A stretch of DNA of 64,000 bases from Sphingomonas sp. S2-65 (GTDB lineage Bacteria > Pseudomonadota > Alphaproteobacteria > Sphingomonadales > Sphingomonadaceae). A program made the position numbers and the translations under genes. Under the pieces are notes generated by a model, which searched no databases, was not told where the DNA came from, and saw nothing but the letters and a program-made list of their open reading frames with translations. This document shows positions 45,604 to 53,731 of the stretch, one piece after another. The stretch's first letter is position 1. Each line of letters starts with the position of its first letter. The DNA lies in the NCBI RefSeq assembly GCF_021513175.1, contig NZ_CP090953.1, positions 1,421,001 to 1,485,000 of the forward strand, given 5' to 3'.

Positions 45604-48603
45604 TTAGATTCCGCCTTCGTCGAGGCTGAGCAGCGTCGCGTTGCCGCCCGCGCTGGTGGTGTCGACCGACACCGAGCGCTCTGCGCAGAAGCGCTGGAGA
45701 TAATGCGGGCCGCCCGCCTTGGGCCCGGTGCCGGACAGCCCCTCACCGCCGAACGGCTGCGAGCCGACCACCGCGCCGATCATCGAGCGATTGATGTAGA
45801 GGTTGCCCACGCGCGCCCGCGCTTCGGTCAATTCGGCCGAGCGGGCGATGCGGCTGTGCAGGCCCATGGTGAGCCCGAAGCCCTTGGCATTCACGCGGGC
45901 GATCGTCTGTTCCAGCTCGCCGGCCTTCCAGGTGGCGACGTGCAGGATCGGCCCGAACCATTCGCGGGCGAGGTCGTCGACGGAGTCGAGCCGCACCAGC
46001 GTCGGCGGCACGAACAGGCCCTTGGCCGGCACCGGCAGCGTCTTGAGCCACCGGCCTTTTGCGCTTTCGCGATAGGCCATAAGATGGTCGTACGCCGCCT
46101 GGTCGATCACCGGACCGACATCGGTCGCCGGATCGCCGGGATCGCCGATCACCAGCTGCTCCATCGCGCCGCGCAGCATCTCTATGACGCCGTCGGCGAT
46201 TTCCTCCTGCAGCAGCAACAGGCGCAGCGCGGAACAGCGTTGCCCCGCCGAGCGGAAGGACGAGGTCAGCACGTCGGCCACCACCTGCTCGGGCAGCGCG
46301 GTGGAATCGACGATCATCGCGTTGACGCCGCCGGTTTCGGCGATCAGCGGGACGATGGGACGGTCGTCCCCTTCGAGAAGCGACCGCGCGATCTTCTTGG
46401 CAGTCGGCGTCGATCCGGTGAAGGCCACCCCGGCGATGCGGGCATTGGCGGTTATCGCGGCGCCGATCTCGGGACCGCCGGGGATCAGGATCAGCGCGTC
46501 TTCGGGCACGCCGGCCTGGTGGGCGAGCCGCACCGCCGCGCGGGCGATCTCGGGCGTTTGCGGCGCAGGCTTGGCGATGACGGTGTTGCCGGCGACGAGC
46601 GCGGCGGCGGTCTGGCCGAGGAAGATCGCCAGCGGGAAGTTCCACGGCGCGATCGTCGCCCAGACGCCGCGACCCTCCATGCGCAGCTCGTTGCGCTCGC
46701 CGGTCGGCCCCGGCAGCACCACCGGCGCCAGGTCCGCGCGCGCCCGCGCGGCGTAGTAGCGGCAGAAGTCGGCAGCCTCGCGCACTTCACCGATGGCGTC
46801 GGGCAGCGTCTTGAACGCTTCCTTCACCGCCAGCGCCATCAGCGGCACGCGGTTCTCCTCCAGCAAGTCCGCCAGCCGATCGAGAATGACGGCGCGCTCC
46901 TCGCGGCTGCGCGACGACCAGGCCGGGAACGCCCCGGCCGCGCGATCGATCGCCTGGCGCACGTCGCCGGCCGCACGGGTCTCGGCCGCGGCGCCCGAGT
47001 CCGTTCCCCTGGGGGCAGGATCGAACGGGAAGGCCGCGACGGCTGCCGCGGTTTCGGCGAGGATCGTGCGCTCCTGCAGGTCGATCCCGCCTGAATTCTT
47101 CCATTCGCCGAACAAGTCGACAGGCATTGGGATGCTCGGATGGCGCGCGCCGCCGACTGCGATGATCTTCTCGACCGGATCGGCGAGCAGTTCGGCCTCG
47201 CTCAGCTGCTCATTCGCGAGTTGGTGCACGAAGCTGGAATTGGCACCGTTCTCCAACAGTCGGCGCACCAGATAGGCCAGCAAATCCCGATGACCGCCGA
47301 CCGGCGCATAGATGCGGCAATGATAGCCCTGCTCGCGCACCAGCCGCTCGTACAGCCCCTCGCCCATGCCGTGCAGCCGCTGGAACTCGAAGTCGCGGCT
47401 GTCGCCGGCCCATTCCAGGATGGTGGCGACGGTCAGCGCGTTGTGGCTGGCGAAGGCGGGGACGATGTTTCGCGCGTCGAGCATGTCGCGTGCGCAGGCG
47501 AGGTACGACACGTCCGTCGCGGCCTTGCGGGTGAACAGCGGATAGTCGCTGAGCCCCTCGACCTGAGTGCGCTTGATCTCGCTGTCCCAATAGGCGCCCT
47601 TGACGAGCCGGACGTGCATCGGCCGACCCAATTGGTCGGCCCAGGCGATCACTGCCCGGGCGCGCTTGCTATAGGCCTGCACCGCCATGCCGAACCCGTC
47701 CCAGCCGCGAAGCTCCGGCCGCCTGGCCACCGCGCCGATGATGTCGAGGCTCATGTCGAGCCGCTCGCTCTCCTCCGCGTCGACGGTGAGGGGGATGCGC
47801 TGGCTGCATGCTTCGGACGCAAGCTGGGCGAGCATGTCGGTGAGTTCGGGCACGCACTTGTCATACTGGCCGACTTCGTAGCGCGGGTGCAGCGCCGACA
47901 GCTTGACCGAGATCGAGTGCCCGGCCTTGGGGTCGCGCCCGACGGCGCGGATCGCCTCGAAATAGGCCTGGAAATAGCGTTCGGCATCGGCCTTGGTGCG
48001 CGCCGCCTCGCCCAGCATGTCGAAGCTGGCAGTGAAGCCCTGGTTTTCGGGCTTCTTCATCCGCTTCATCGCTTCGTCGATGGTGCGGCCCATCACGAAG
48101 ACTTCGCCCATGCGCTTCATCGCCGCGCCCACCGCCTGGCGAACGAACGGCTCGCCGGCGCGGGAGATCAGCCGTCGCAGCGTGCCGGTCTGTTCGTCGC
48201 CGACCAGGGCGCGACCGAGCATCAGCCCCCAGGTCGCGGAGTTGACCAGCACCGAGCTCGACTTGCCCGAATGCGCCTTCCAGTTCGCGTCGCCCAGCTT
48301 GTCGGCGATCAGCAGGTCCGCGGTTTCCGGGTCCGGCACGCGCAGGAACGCCTCGGCCAGGCTCAGCAGCGCCACGCCTTCCGACGAGTTCAGCCGGTAT
48401 TCCTGGAGGAACTGGTTCACCCATCCGCGGTTCTGCGCGGCGCGCAGATCGGCGAGCAATCCGAGGGCGTGTCCCATCACCTGGCCGCGCGACTCAGGGG
48501 TAAGCCGCGCGCGCTCGATCAGCGGTTTTAGAACATCGGGTTCGGCGGCGCGGTGCAGTTTTGCCATGGAAACGCGGGGGGCGGACGCTACGTCAATCTG
48601 CAT
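45604..48603 (-). CDS. putA: bifunctional proline dehydrogenase / P5C dehydrogenase
   Basis: A 999-aa enzyme oxidising proline to glutamate in two steps. The PRODH barrel (about 150-470) has MHVRLVKGAYWDSEIKRTQ, FASHNALTV and the FAD-region HGMGEGLYE. The aldehyde dehydrogenase half (about 540-990) has WNFPLAIFLGQTAAAL, IAETGGVNAMIV (general-base Glu) and the catalytic Cys in SAGQRCSALR. There is no N-terminal ribbon-helix-helix, so it is a purely enzymatic PutA without autoregulation. It is followed by a palindromic repeat and divergent from the MaoC gene. Confidence 0.97.
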   Translation of the reverse strand: MQIDVASAPRVSMAKLHRAAEPDVLKPLIERARLTPESRGQVMGHALGLLADLRAAQNRGWVNQFLQEYRLNSSEGVALLSLAEAFLRVPDPETADLLIADKLGDANWKAHSGKSSSVLVNSATWGLMLGRALVGDEQTGTLRRLISRAGEPFVRQAVGAAMKRMGEVFVMGRTIDEAMKRMKKPENQGFTASFDMLGEAARTKADAERYFQAYFEAIRAVGRDPKAGHSISVKLSALHPRYEVGQYDKCVPELTDMLAQLASEACSQRIPLTVDAEESERLDMSLDIIGAVARRPELRGWDGFGMAVQAYSKRARAVIAWADQLGRPMHVRLVKGAYWDSEIKRTQVEGLSDYPLFTRKAATDVSYLACARDMLDARNIVPAFASHNALTVATILEWAGDSRDFEFQRLHGMGEGLYERLVREQGYHCRIYAPVGGHRDLLAYLVRRLLENGANSSFVHQLANEQLSEAELLADPVEKIIAVGGARHPSIPMPVDLFGEWKNSGGIDLQERTILAETAAAVAAFPFDPAPRGTDSGAAAETRAAGDVRQAIDRAAGAFPAWSSRSREERAVILDRLADLLEENRVPLMALAVKEAFKTLPDAIGEVREAADFCRYYAARARADLAPVVLPGPTGERNELRMEGRGVWATIAPWNFPLAIFLGQTAAALVAGNTVIAKPAPQTPEIARAAVRLAHQAGVPEDALILIPGGPEIGAAITANARIAGVAFTGSTPTAKKIARSLLEGDDRPIVPLIAETGGVNAMIVDSTALPEQVVADVLTSSFRSAGQRCSALRLLLLQEEIADGVIEMLRGAMEQLVIGDPGDPATDVGPVIDQAAYDHLMAYRESAKGRWLKTLPVPAKGLFVPPTLVRLDSVDDLAREWFGPILHVATWKAGELEQTIARVNAKGFGLTMGLHSRIARSAELTEARARVGNLYINRSMIGAVVGSQPFGGEGLSGTGPKAGGPHYLQRFCAERSVSVDTTSAGGNATLLSLDEGGI

Positions 48604-48701
48604 TTTCTAAATCTCGGTCGGGCAAGGCTTGCGAGAAGCCCGGCGGGGTCACTAGATATGGCGAGCGCTATGATAGAAAATTGCGCAGGAGGACAGCCCC
48701 G

Positions 48702-49157
48702 GTGAACGCAGTGACGGTGCAGGAACTGGCCGAACAGGTCGGCACCGAGCGCGTCTCCGACTGGGTCGAAGTCACCCAGGCGATGATCGACCGGTTCGCG
48801 CAAGCGACCGGCGACGACCAGTTCATCCATGTCGATCCGGTGCGGGCGGCTGCCACTCCGTTCGGCGGGACGATCGCGCATGGCTTCCTGTTGCTCTCGC
48901 TGATGCCGATGCTCAGCCAGCGCACCGGCACCCCGCCGATCGCCGGAGTGCGGATGGGCGTGAATTACGGCGGCAACAAAGTCCGGTTCGTGCAGCCGGT
49001 CCGCTCTGGCGCACGGGTACGCGGGCGGTTCACGCTGCTGAAGCTGGTCGAACGCAAGCCCGGCGTGTGGGAGCACGTCCAGGAATATACCCTCGAGGTC
49101 GAGGGACAGGATAAACCCGCGCTGATCGCCGAATGGATCGCGCTGTTGTACGTATGA
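48702..49157 (+). CDS. MaoC-like enoyl-CoA hydratase
   Basis: A 151-aa hot-dog-fold dehydratase. The start is the GTG at 48702 with GGAGGA upstream. The hydratase-2 motif is clear: [20 protein letters not shown] (Asp-x4-His dyad) followed by [12 protein letters not shown]. It acts on 2-enoyl-CoA in fatty-acid or PHA metabolism. The next gene is a thiolase, and a PHA depolymerase is nearby, so a link to acyl-CoA/PHA turnover is reasonable inference. Confidence 0.9.
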   Translation: MNAVTVQELAEQVGTERVSDWVEVTQAMIDRFAQATGDDQFIHVDPVRAAATPFGGTIAHGFLLLSLMPMLSQRTGTPPIAGVRMGVNYGGNKVRFVQPVRSGARVRGRFTLLKLVERKPGVWEHVQEYTLEVEGQDKPALIAEWIALLYV

Positions 49158-49168
49158 GCTGAAGCTTT

Positions 49169-49302
49169 CCCCTCCCTCCCTCCAAGGGAGGGGTCAGGGG
49201 TGGGTCGCGAGCGAAGCGAGCGTCCTCGACCACCCCCAAGCGTTGCCGCCGACGCTTCGCGCCGGCACCCACCCCCAGCCCCTCCCTTGCAGGGAGGGGA
49301 GC
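49169..49302. repeat. inverted repeat, extragenic palindrome family C
   Basis: CCCCTCCCTCC...AAGGGAGGGGTCAGGGGTGGG on the left (49169-49204) against CCCACCCCCAGCCCCTCCCTTGCAGGGAGGGG on the right (49268-49301, each quoted in part), with an inner GCGAGCGAAGCGAGC dyad. It fills most of the gap between maoC and the thiolase gene. Confidence 0.75.
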
Positions 49303-49317
49303 CAAAGAGGAAAAAAC

Positions 49318-50493
49318 ATGCGCTCCGCAGTTATCGTCTCCACTGCCCGTACTCCGATCGGCCGCGCCTATCGCGGTGCATTCAACGCCACCGCCGCGCC
49401 GACCCTGGCCAGTCACTCGATCAAGGCCGCCGTGGAACGCGCCGGGATCGAGGGTGCACAGGTCGACGATCTGGTGTTCGGAGCGGCGCTCCAGCAGGGC
49501 AGCCAGGCCGGCAACATCGCCCGCAACGCGCTGCTCCGCGCCGGGCTGCCGACCACCGTGCCCGGCATGTCGGTCGACCGCCAGTGCGCCTCGGGCCTGA
49601 TGGCGATCGCTACGGCCGCCAAGCAGATCACGGTCGACAACATGGACATCACCGTGGGCGGCGGCGTGGAATCGATCAGCCTGGTCCAGACCCCGCAGCT
49701 GCGCATCGAGCCCGATCGCGAGCTGCTGGCGATGCACGGCGACATCTACATGCCGATGCTCCAGACCGCCGAAGTGGTGGCCAGCCGCTATGGCATCGGG
49801 CGCGATCGTACCGATGCGTACTCGCTCCAGTCGCAGCAGCGCACCGCCGCCGCACAGGCCGCGGGCAAGTTCGACGACGAGATCGTCTCGGTCACTGCGA
49901 CGATGAACGTCGTCAACAAGGAGACCAAGGAGGTTTCCCAGAAGGAAGTGACCCTGGCGAAGGACGAGGGCAACCGTCCCGAGACGACGCTGGAAGGGCT
50001 TCAGGGTCTCCAGCCGGTGCTGCCCAACGGCACCATCACCGCGGGCAACGCGTCGCAGCTGTCCGACGGCAGCTCCGCCACGGTGCTGATGGAGGAAAAG
50101 CTCGCGGAACAGCGTGGGCTCCAGCCGCTTGGCCGCTATGTCGGCATGGCCGTCGCCGGCACCAAGCCCGACGAGATGGGCATCGGGCCGGTGTTCGCGA
50201 TCCCCAAGCTGCTCGAGCGCTTCAACCTGAAGATGGACGATATCGGCTTGTGGGAGCTGAACGAAGCCTTCGCGGTGCAGGTGCTGTATTGCGCCGACAA
50301 GCTCGGCATCCCCAACGAGCTGCTGAACGTCAATGGCGGCGCGATCTCGATCGGCCATCCCTACGGCATGTCGGGCGCGCGGATGACCGGCCACGCCCTG
50401 ATCGAAGGCAAGCGCCGCGGCGCGAAGTACGTCGTCGTGACGATGTGCGTCGGCGGCGGCATGGGCGCGGCGGGGCTGTTCGAGGTTCTGTAA
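49318..50493 (+). CDS. acetyl-CoA C-acyltransferase (thiolase)
   Basis: A 391-aa thiolase. Catalytic residues: Cys about 90 in [10 protein letters not shown], His in [14 protein letters not shown] and Cys in [24 protein letters not shown] is typical. It could act in beta-oxidation (FadA/AtoB-like) or supply acetoacetyl-CoA; the sequence alone does not decide. AGAGG lies upstream of the ATG, directly after a palindromic repeat. It ends in a strong hairpin at 50507. Confidence 0.93.
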   Translation: MRSAVIVSTARTPIGRAYRGAFNATAAPTLASHSIKAAVERAGIEGAQVDDLVFGAALQQGSQAGNIARNALLRAGLPTTVPGMSVDRQCASGLMAIATAAKQITVDNMDITVGGGVESISLVQTPQLRIEPDRELLAMHGDIYMPMLQTAEVVASRYGIGRDRTDAYSLQSQQRTAAAQAAGKFDDEIVSVTATMNVVNKETKEVSQKEVTLAKDEGNRPETTLEGLQGLQPVLPNGTITAGNASQLSDGSSATVLMEEKLAEQRGLQPLGRYVGMAVAGTKPDEMGIGPVFAIPKLLERFNLKMDDIGLWELNEAFAVQVLYCADKLGIPNELLNVNGGAISIGHPYGMSGARMTGHALIEGKRRGAKYVVVTMCVGGGMGAAGLFEVL

Positions 50494-50506
50494 GCACCGG
50501 AAACCG

Positions 50507-50538
50507 GCAAGTGGGCGGCGTGGCCGCTGCCCACTTGC
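50507..50538 (+). terminator. terminator hairpin after the thiolase gene
   Basis: A perfect ten-base-pair stem, GCAAGTGGGC with GCCCACTTGC, 13 bases after the thiolase stop; no T-run follows. Confidence 0.6.
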
Positions 50539-50630
50539 GCAACCCCTCACACATGTTAGCCTCCCGACAACGCTGCCACCGGGCAGTATGAGGAGCCTCC
50601 GCGAATGGAGGCAATCAGGAGAGGGTCGCG

Positions 50631-51581
50631 ATGGCCGACAATGTGGCACTGGTGGCCGATATCGGCCGTCAATCGGTGCGGTTCGGCCTGGCCGGCGGGG
50701 AAGCGGGCCCGGCGCCGCGCGAGATCCGCAAATTCCTTACCGCCGAACACCCCACCTTCACCAGCGCGCTGGTCGCCTATCTGTCGGCGGTCGACCTGCG
50801 CGATGCGCGGCTACCGAGTGTCCTGGCGGTCGCGGGGGCGGCGCGCGGCGACCTCATCAACCTGACCGGCAGCCGCTGGTACATCTCGCTCTCGGGGGTC
50901 GAGGCCGTGCTGCGCGTGCCGCCGCTTGCGCTCAACGAATGCGCCGCCAACGCGCTCGCCCTCACGCGCCTTCCCGCCGCCGCCTTCACGCGGCTGCGCG
51001 GGCCGGAGCCGCGCCCGGTGGCCAGCGGGGGCACCTATGCCGTGATCGGCACCGGCACCGGCCTGGGAGTGGCGGCGCTGGTCACCGCGGGCGACCGGCT
51101 CATCCCCGTGCAGAGCGAGGCGGGGCACATCGCCTTCGCCCCTGCCACGCCCGACGCGCGCCGCTTCGCCGATCATTGCCAGGCAAAGGGGCTGATCCCC
51201 GACGTGGAGACGCTGCTGAGCGCGCCCGGGCTCCTGCTCGCTTATGAGGCGCTGTCGGGCGGCAAGCGCCTGACCAAGCCCGAAGACGTGACGCGCGACG
51301 CCGCCCGCGATCCCATCTGCGGCGCGGTGGTGCGGCTCTTCGTCGAGCAGCTCGGCGCGTTCGCCGGCGACCTCGCGCTCGCCTTCGGTGCGTGGGACGG
51401 CGTCTTTCTTACCGGTCCGATCGCGCGTGCGCTCCAGCCCCAGCTCATGGACGCGGGCTTTCGCCGCTGCATGGAAGCGCGGACGGCGTTCCGGCGCCAA
51501 CTGTCGGAGGTACCCGTCGCACTCGTCAATCAGGGCGACCTAGAGCTGATCGGCGCCGCGGCCGCGCTCGGGAACGCCTGA
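50631..51581 (+). CDS. glk: glucokinase
   Basis: A 316-aa ROK-unrelated bacterial glucokinase of the Glk type, phosphorylating glucose with ATP for the Entner-Doudoroff/pentose routes. VALVADIGRQSVRFGLA is the phosphate-1 site (the usual Gly-Gly-Thr-Asn appears here as GRQS, a departure), then YAVIGTGTGLGVAALV, PVQSEAGHIAFAP (with the substrate-binding Glu/His) and VFLTGPIARAL. AGGAGAGG precedes the ATG. The 3' end contains the stress promoter of the next gene. Confidence 0.88.
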   Translation: MADNVALVADIGRQSVRFGLAGGEAGPAPREIRKFLTAEHPTFTSALVAYLSAVDLRDARLPSVLAVAGAARGDLINLTGSRWYISLSGVEAVLRVPPLALNECAANALALTRLPAAAFTRLRGPEPRPVASGGTYAVIGTGTGLGVAALVTAGDRLIPVQSEAGHIAFAPATPDARRFADHCQAKGLIPDVETLLSAPGLLLAYEALSGGKRLTKPEDVTRDAARDPICGAVVRLFVEQLGAFAGDLALAFGAWDGVFLTGPIARALQPQLMDAGFRRCMEARTAFRRQLSEVPVALVNQGDLELIGAAAALGNA

Positions 51582-51596
51582 GCAAGACTGGTCGTT
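51571..51596 (+). promoter_or_regulatory. putative EcfG (general stress) promoter
   Basis: GGAAC (51571-51575), 17 bases, CGTT (51593-51596): a perfect match to the alphaproteobacterial stress consensus. It begins inside the last codons of glk and sits 32 bases before the general-stress-protein-like gene. Confidence 0.75.
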
Positions 51597-51627
51597 ACTC
51601 GCCCGAACACCTTTCGGGAGATTTCGA

Positions 51628-52122
51628 ATGCCGGACAAGAGCCCCACCGAGCTGAAGCAGGACCTGTGGCACAAGATGGCGGACAGCCCCTATGTCATGG
51701 TCGGGCTGATGGATGGCGGACATTCCATTCCGCTGACCGCCCAGCTCGACAAGGACCAGGTCGACACGCTGTTCTTCTTCATCGGCAAGGACAACCGGCT
51801 TGCCAAGGGCGGCCACGGCATGGCCCAGTTCGTGTCCAAGGGGCACGACTATTTTGCCTGCCTGTCGGGCAATGCGCGCATCGACAACGATCCGGCGCTG
51901 ATCGACAAGCTGTGGGACAAGCAGGTCGAGGCCTGGTTCCCGCAGGGCAAGGAAGACCCGAACCTCGCGCTGCTGCGCTTCGATATCGATAGCGCCGAGC
52001 TGTGGGAGACCGACATCTCGGTCAGCGGCCGCGTGAAGATGCTGTTCGGCGGCACGATCAAGCCGAGCGAGAGCAGCAGCCACGCCAAGGTTCAGACCAC
52101 GGCTGAATCGTCACAGGCCTAA
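51628..52122 (+). CDS. pyridoxamine-phosphate-oxidase-like general stress protein
   Basis: A 164-aa split-barrel flavin- or cofactor-binding protein of the general stress protein 26 type: LKQDLWHKMADSPYVMVGL, SIPLTAQLDKDQVDTLFFF, then YFACLSGNARI and the DKQVEAWFPQGKEDPNLALL region typical of this group. The ligand is probably FMN/FAD/F420-like and the reaction is unknown. It has GGGAGA before its ATG and an exact EcfG-type promoter upstream, which fits the stress role. Confidence 0.9.
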   Translation: MPDKSPTELKQDLWHKMADSPYVMVGLMDGGHSIPLTAQLDKDQVDTLFFFIGKDNRLAKGGHGMAQFVSKGHDYFACLSGNARIDNDPALIDKLWDKQVEAWFPQGKEDPNLALLRFDIDSAELWETDISVSGRVKMLFGGTIKPSESSSHAKVQTTAESSQA

Positions 52123-52127
52123 CTCTC

Positions 52128-52238
52128 TGGTCTAGACCAAGCGCAATTATCTAATTTCCCCGTCATCCCGGCCTTGAGCCGGGGTGACGACGGGGGGTTA
52201 CAAGCTTCCCGATGTAGAACCTCCCCTTGCTGGGGAGG
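52128..52238. repeat. cluster of three short palindromes
   Basis: TGGTCTAGACCA (52128-52139, perfect), an imperfect hairpin built on CCCCGTCATCCCGGC and GCCGGGGTGACG (52158-52196), and CCTCCCC-TTGCT-GGGGAGG (52220-52238). They lie between convergent 3' ends and probably act in termination; the last resembles the short stems of the other repeats in the window. Confidence 0.6.
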
Positions 52239-52246
52239 CGCTATCC

Positions 52247-53476
52247 TCAATCGTTCGCGGCCATCCACTGCTCGAGCACCGGCGCGATCCGCGTCCGCCA
52301 CTTGGAGCCATTGAAGATGCCGTAATGGCCGACGCCCTCAGCCATGTGGTACAGCTTCTTGGTGTCGGGCAGCGCGGTTGCCAGCGTCAGCGCCGCCTTG
52401 GTCTGACCCAGCCCGGAAATATCGTCGCGCTCGCCTTCGATCGCCAGCAGGCCGACATCGGTGATTGCCGCAGGATCGACCGGACGGCTGCGGTGCGTCA
52501 TCTCGCCCTTGGGCAGCGCGTGGCGCTGGAACACCAGGTCGATCGTCTGCAGGTAGAATTCCGCGGTCATGTCGCAGACCGAGCGATATTCCTCATAGAA
52601 CGCCATCGTCGCGTCGGCGCTCTCGTCGTCGCCCTGGACCAGATGCTTGAACATCTCCCAATGGCTGATCATGTGGCTGCCCAGGTTCATCGTCATGAAT
52701 CCGGCAAGCTGCAGGAAGCCGGGATAGACCCGCCGTCCCGCGCCGGCATAGGTGGCCGGCACCGTCGCGATGACATTCTGCTCGAACCAGCTGAACGGCC
52801 GCTCGGTCGCCAGCGTGTTGACCGCGGTCGGCGCCTCGCGGGTGTCGACCGGGCCGCCCATCATGGTCAGCGTCTTGGGGCGGTTGGGATGCGCGTCGGC
52901 GCTCATCACCGCGACCGCGGCATAGCTCGGTACCGAAGGCTGGCACACCGCCAGCACATGCGCGCGGGGATCGCCCTGCGCGCCGATATGTTCGAGGAAG
53001 GCGATCACATAGTCGACATAGTCGTCCAGGTCGAAGCGCCCGTCGGACAGCGGCACCTGCTTCGCGTCGCGCCAGTCGGTGATGTAGACGTCTGCCACCG
53101 GCAACATGCGCTCGACGGTGCCGCGTAGCAGAGTGGCATAGTGCCCCGACATCGGCGCGACGATCAGCAGCTTGGGGCCGCCCTCAACGCCCTGGCGCAC
53201 GAAGCGCTTGAGCTGGCCGAAGGGTTTGCGGAGCACGATCTCTTCATGAACCTCGACTTCGCGCCCATCGACGATGGTGCGGTCCAGGGCGAAGTCGGGC
53301 TTGCCGCGCGGCGCCGAGGCGTGCGCGAACACTTCGAGCGCGGAGCCCAGCACCGGGCCGCCGCCGAAATAGGCGAAAGGATTGGCCGGGTTGTTCAGCA
53401 GTCCCGCGGAGAAATTGGCCATGGCACTGGCGCCGGCGAGGAGCGAGCGCTGGATCTCATAAGCGTCGTACAGCAT
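52247..53476 (-). CDS. phaZ: intracellular polyhydroxyalkanoate depolymerase
   Basis: A 409-aa alpha/beta hydrolase that mobilises stored PHA granules. The start at 53476 (MLYDAYEIQRSLLAG) follows GAAGGA. The nucleophile is a Cys in VLAVCQPSVPSYAAV, as in the intracellular PhaZ group, not the Ser of secreted depolymerases; LLAIEGERDDISG (Asp) and GVGHYGIFNGSKWR (His) complete the triad. The nearby hydratase and thiolase fit the release and use of hydroxyacyl-CoA. Confidence 0.93.
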   Translation of the reverse strand: MLYDAYEIQRSLLAGASAMANFSAGLLNNPANPFAYFGGGPVLGSALEVFAHASAPRGKPDFALDRTIVDGREVEVHEEIVLRKPFGQLKRFVRQGVEGGPKLLIVAPMSGHYATLLRGTVERMLPVADVYITDWRDAKQVPLSDGRFDLDDYVDYVIAFLEHIGAQGDPRAHVLAVCQPSVPSYAAVAVMSADAHPNRPKTLTMMGGPVDTREAPTAVNTLATERPFSWFEQNVIATVPATYAGAGRRVYPGFLQLAGFMTMNLGSHMISHWEMFKHLVQGDDESADATMAFYEEYRSVCDMTAEFYLQTIDLVFQRHALPKGEMTHRSRPVDPAAITDVGLLAIEGERDDISGLGQTKAALTLATALPDTKKLYHMAEGVGHYGIFNGSKWRTRIAPVLEQWMAAND

Positions 53477-53731
53477 CTGTATCCTTCCGCCGCCACGCGC
53501 GACACGGCGGCGGCTTTCCCATACCGATATAGCGCAGCCCTGCTGCACCGCAACGAGAGAACCCCTAGGGGAAAGTGCGGTGACGAGCATCTTGTTGACG
53601 CCGCGACCATCGTCGCGGCCTCTGCTGCTTCGCGTCATTGTACCGCAACTTCAACAGCTTGGCGCAAGGAGCGGCAGATCGGCGCCCGTCCGCGGTTTCC
53701 CTGCCCCGCCATTCGCGCTACGCCGCGTCGC

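Noticed and set aside
53141..53731. N-terminal extension of the ABC transporter
   Set aside because: It overlaps phaZ antisense and has no membrane or family features; the transporter family starts at 53732.
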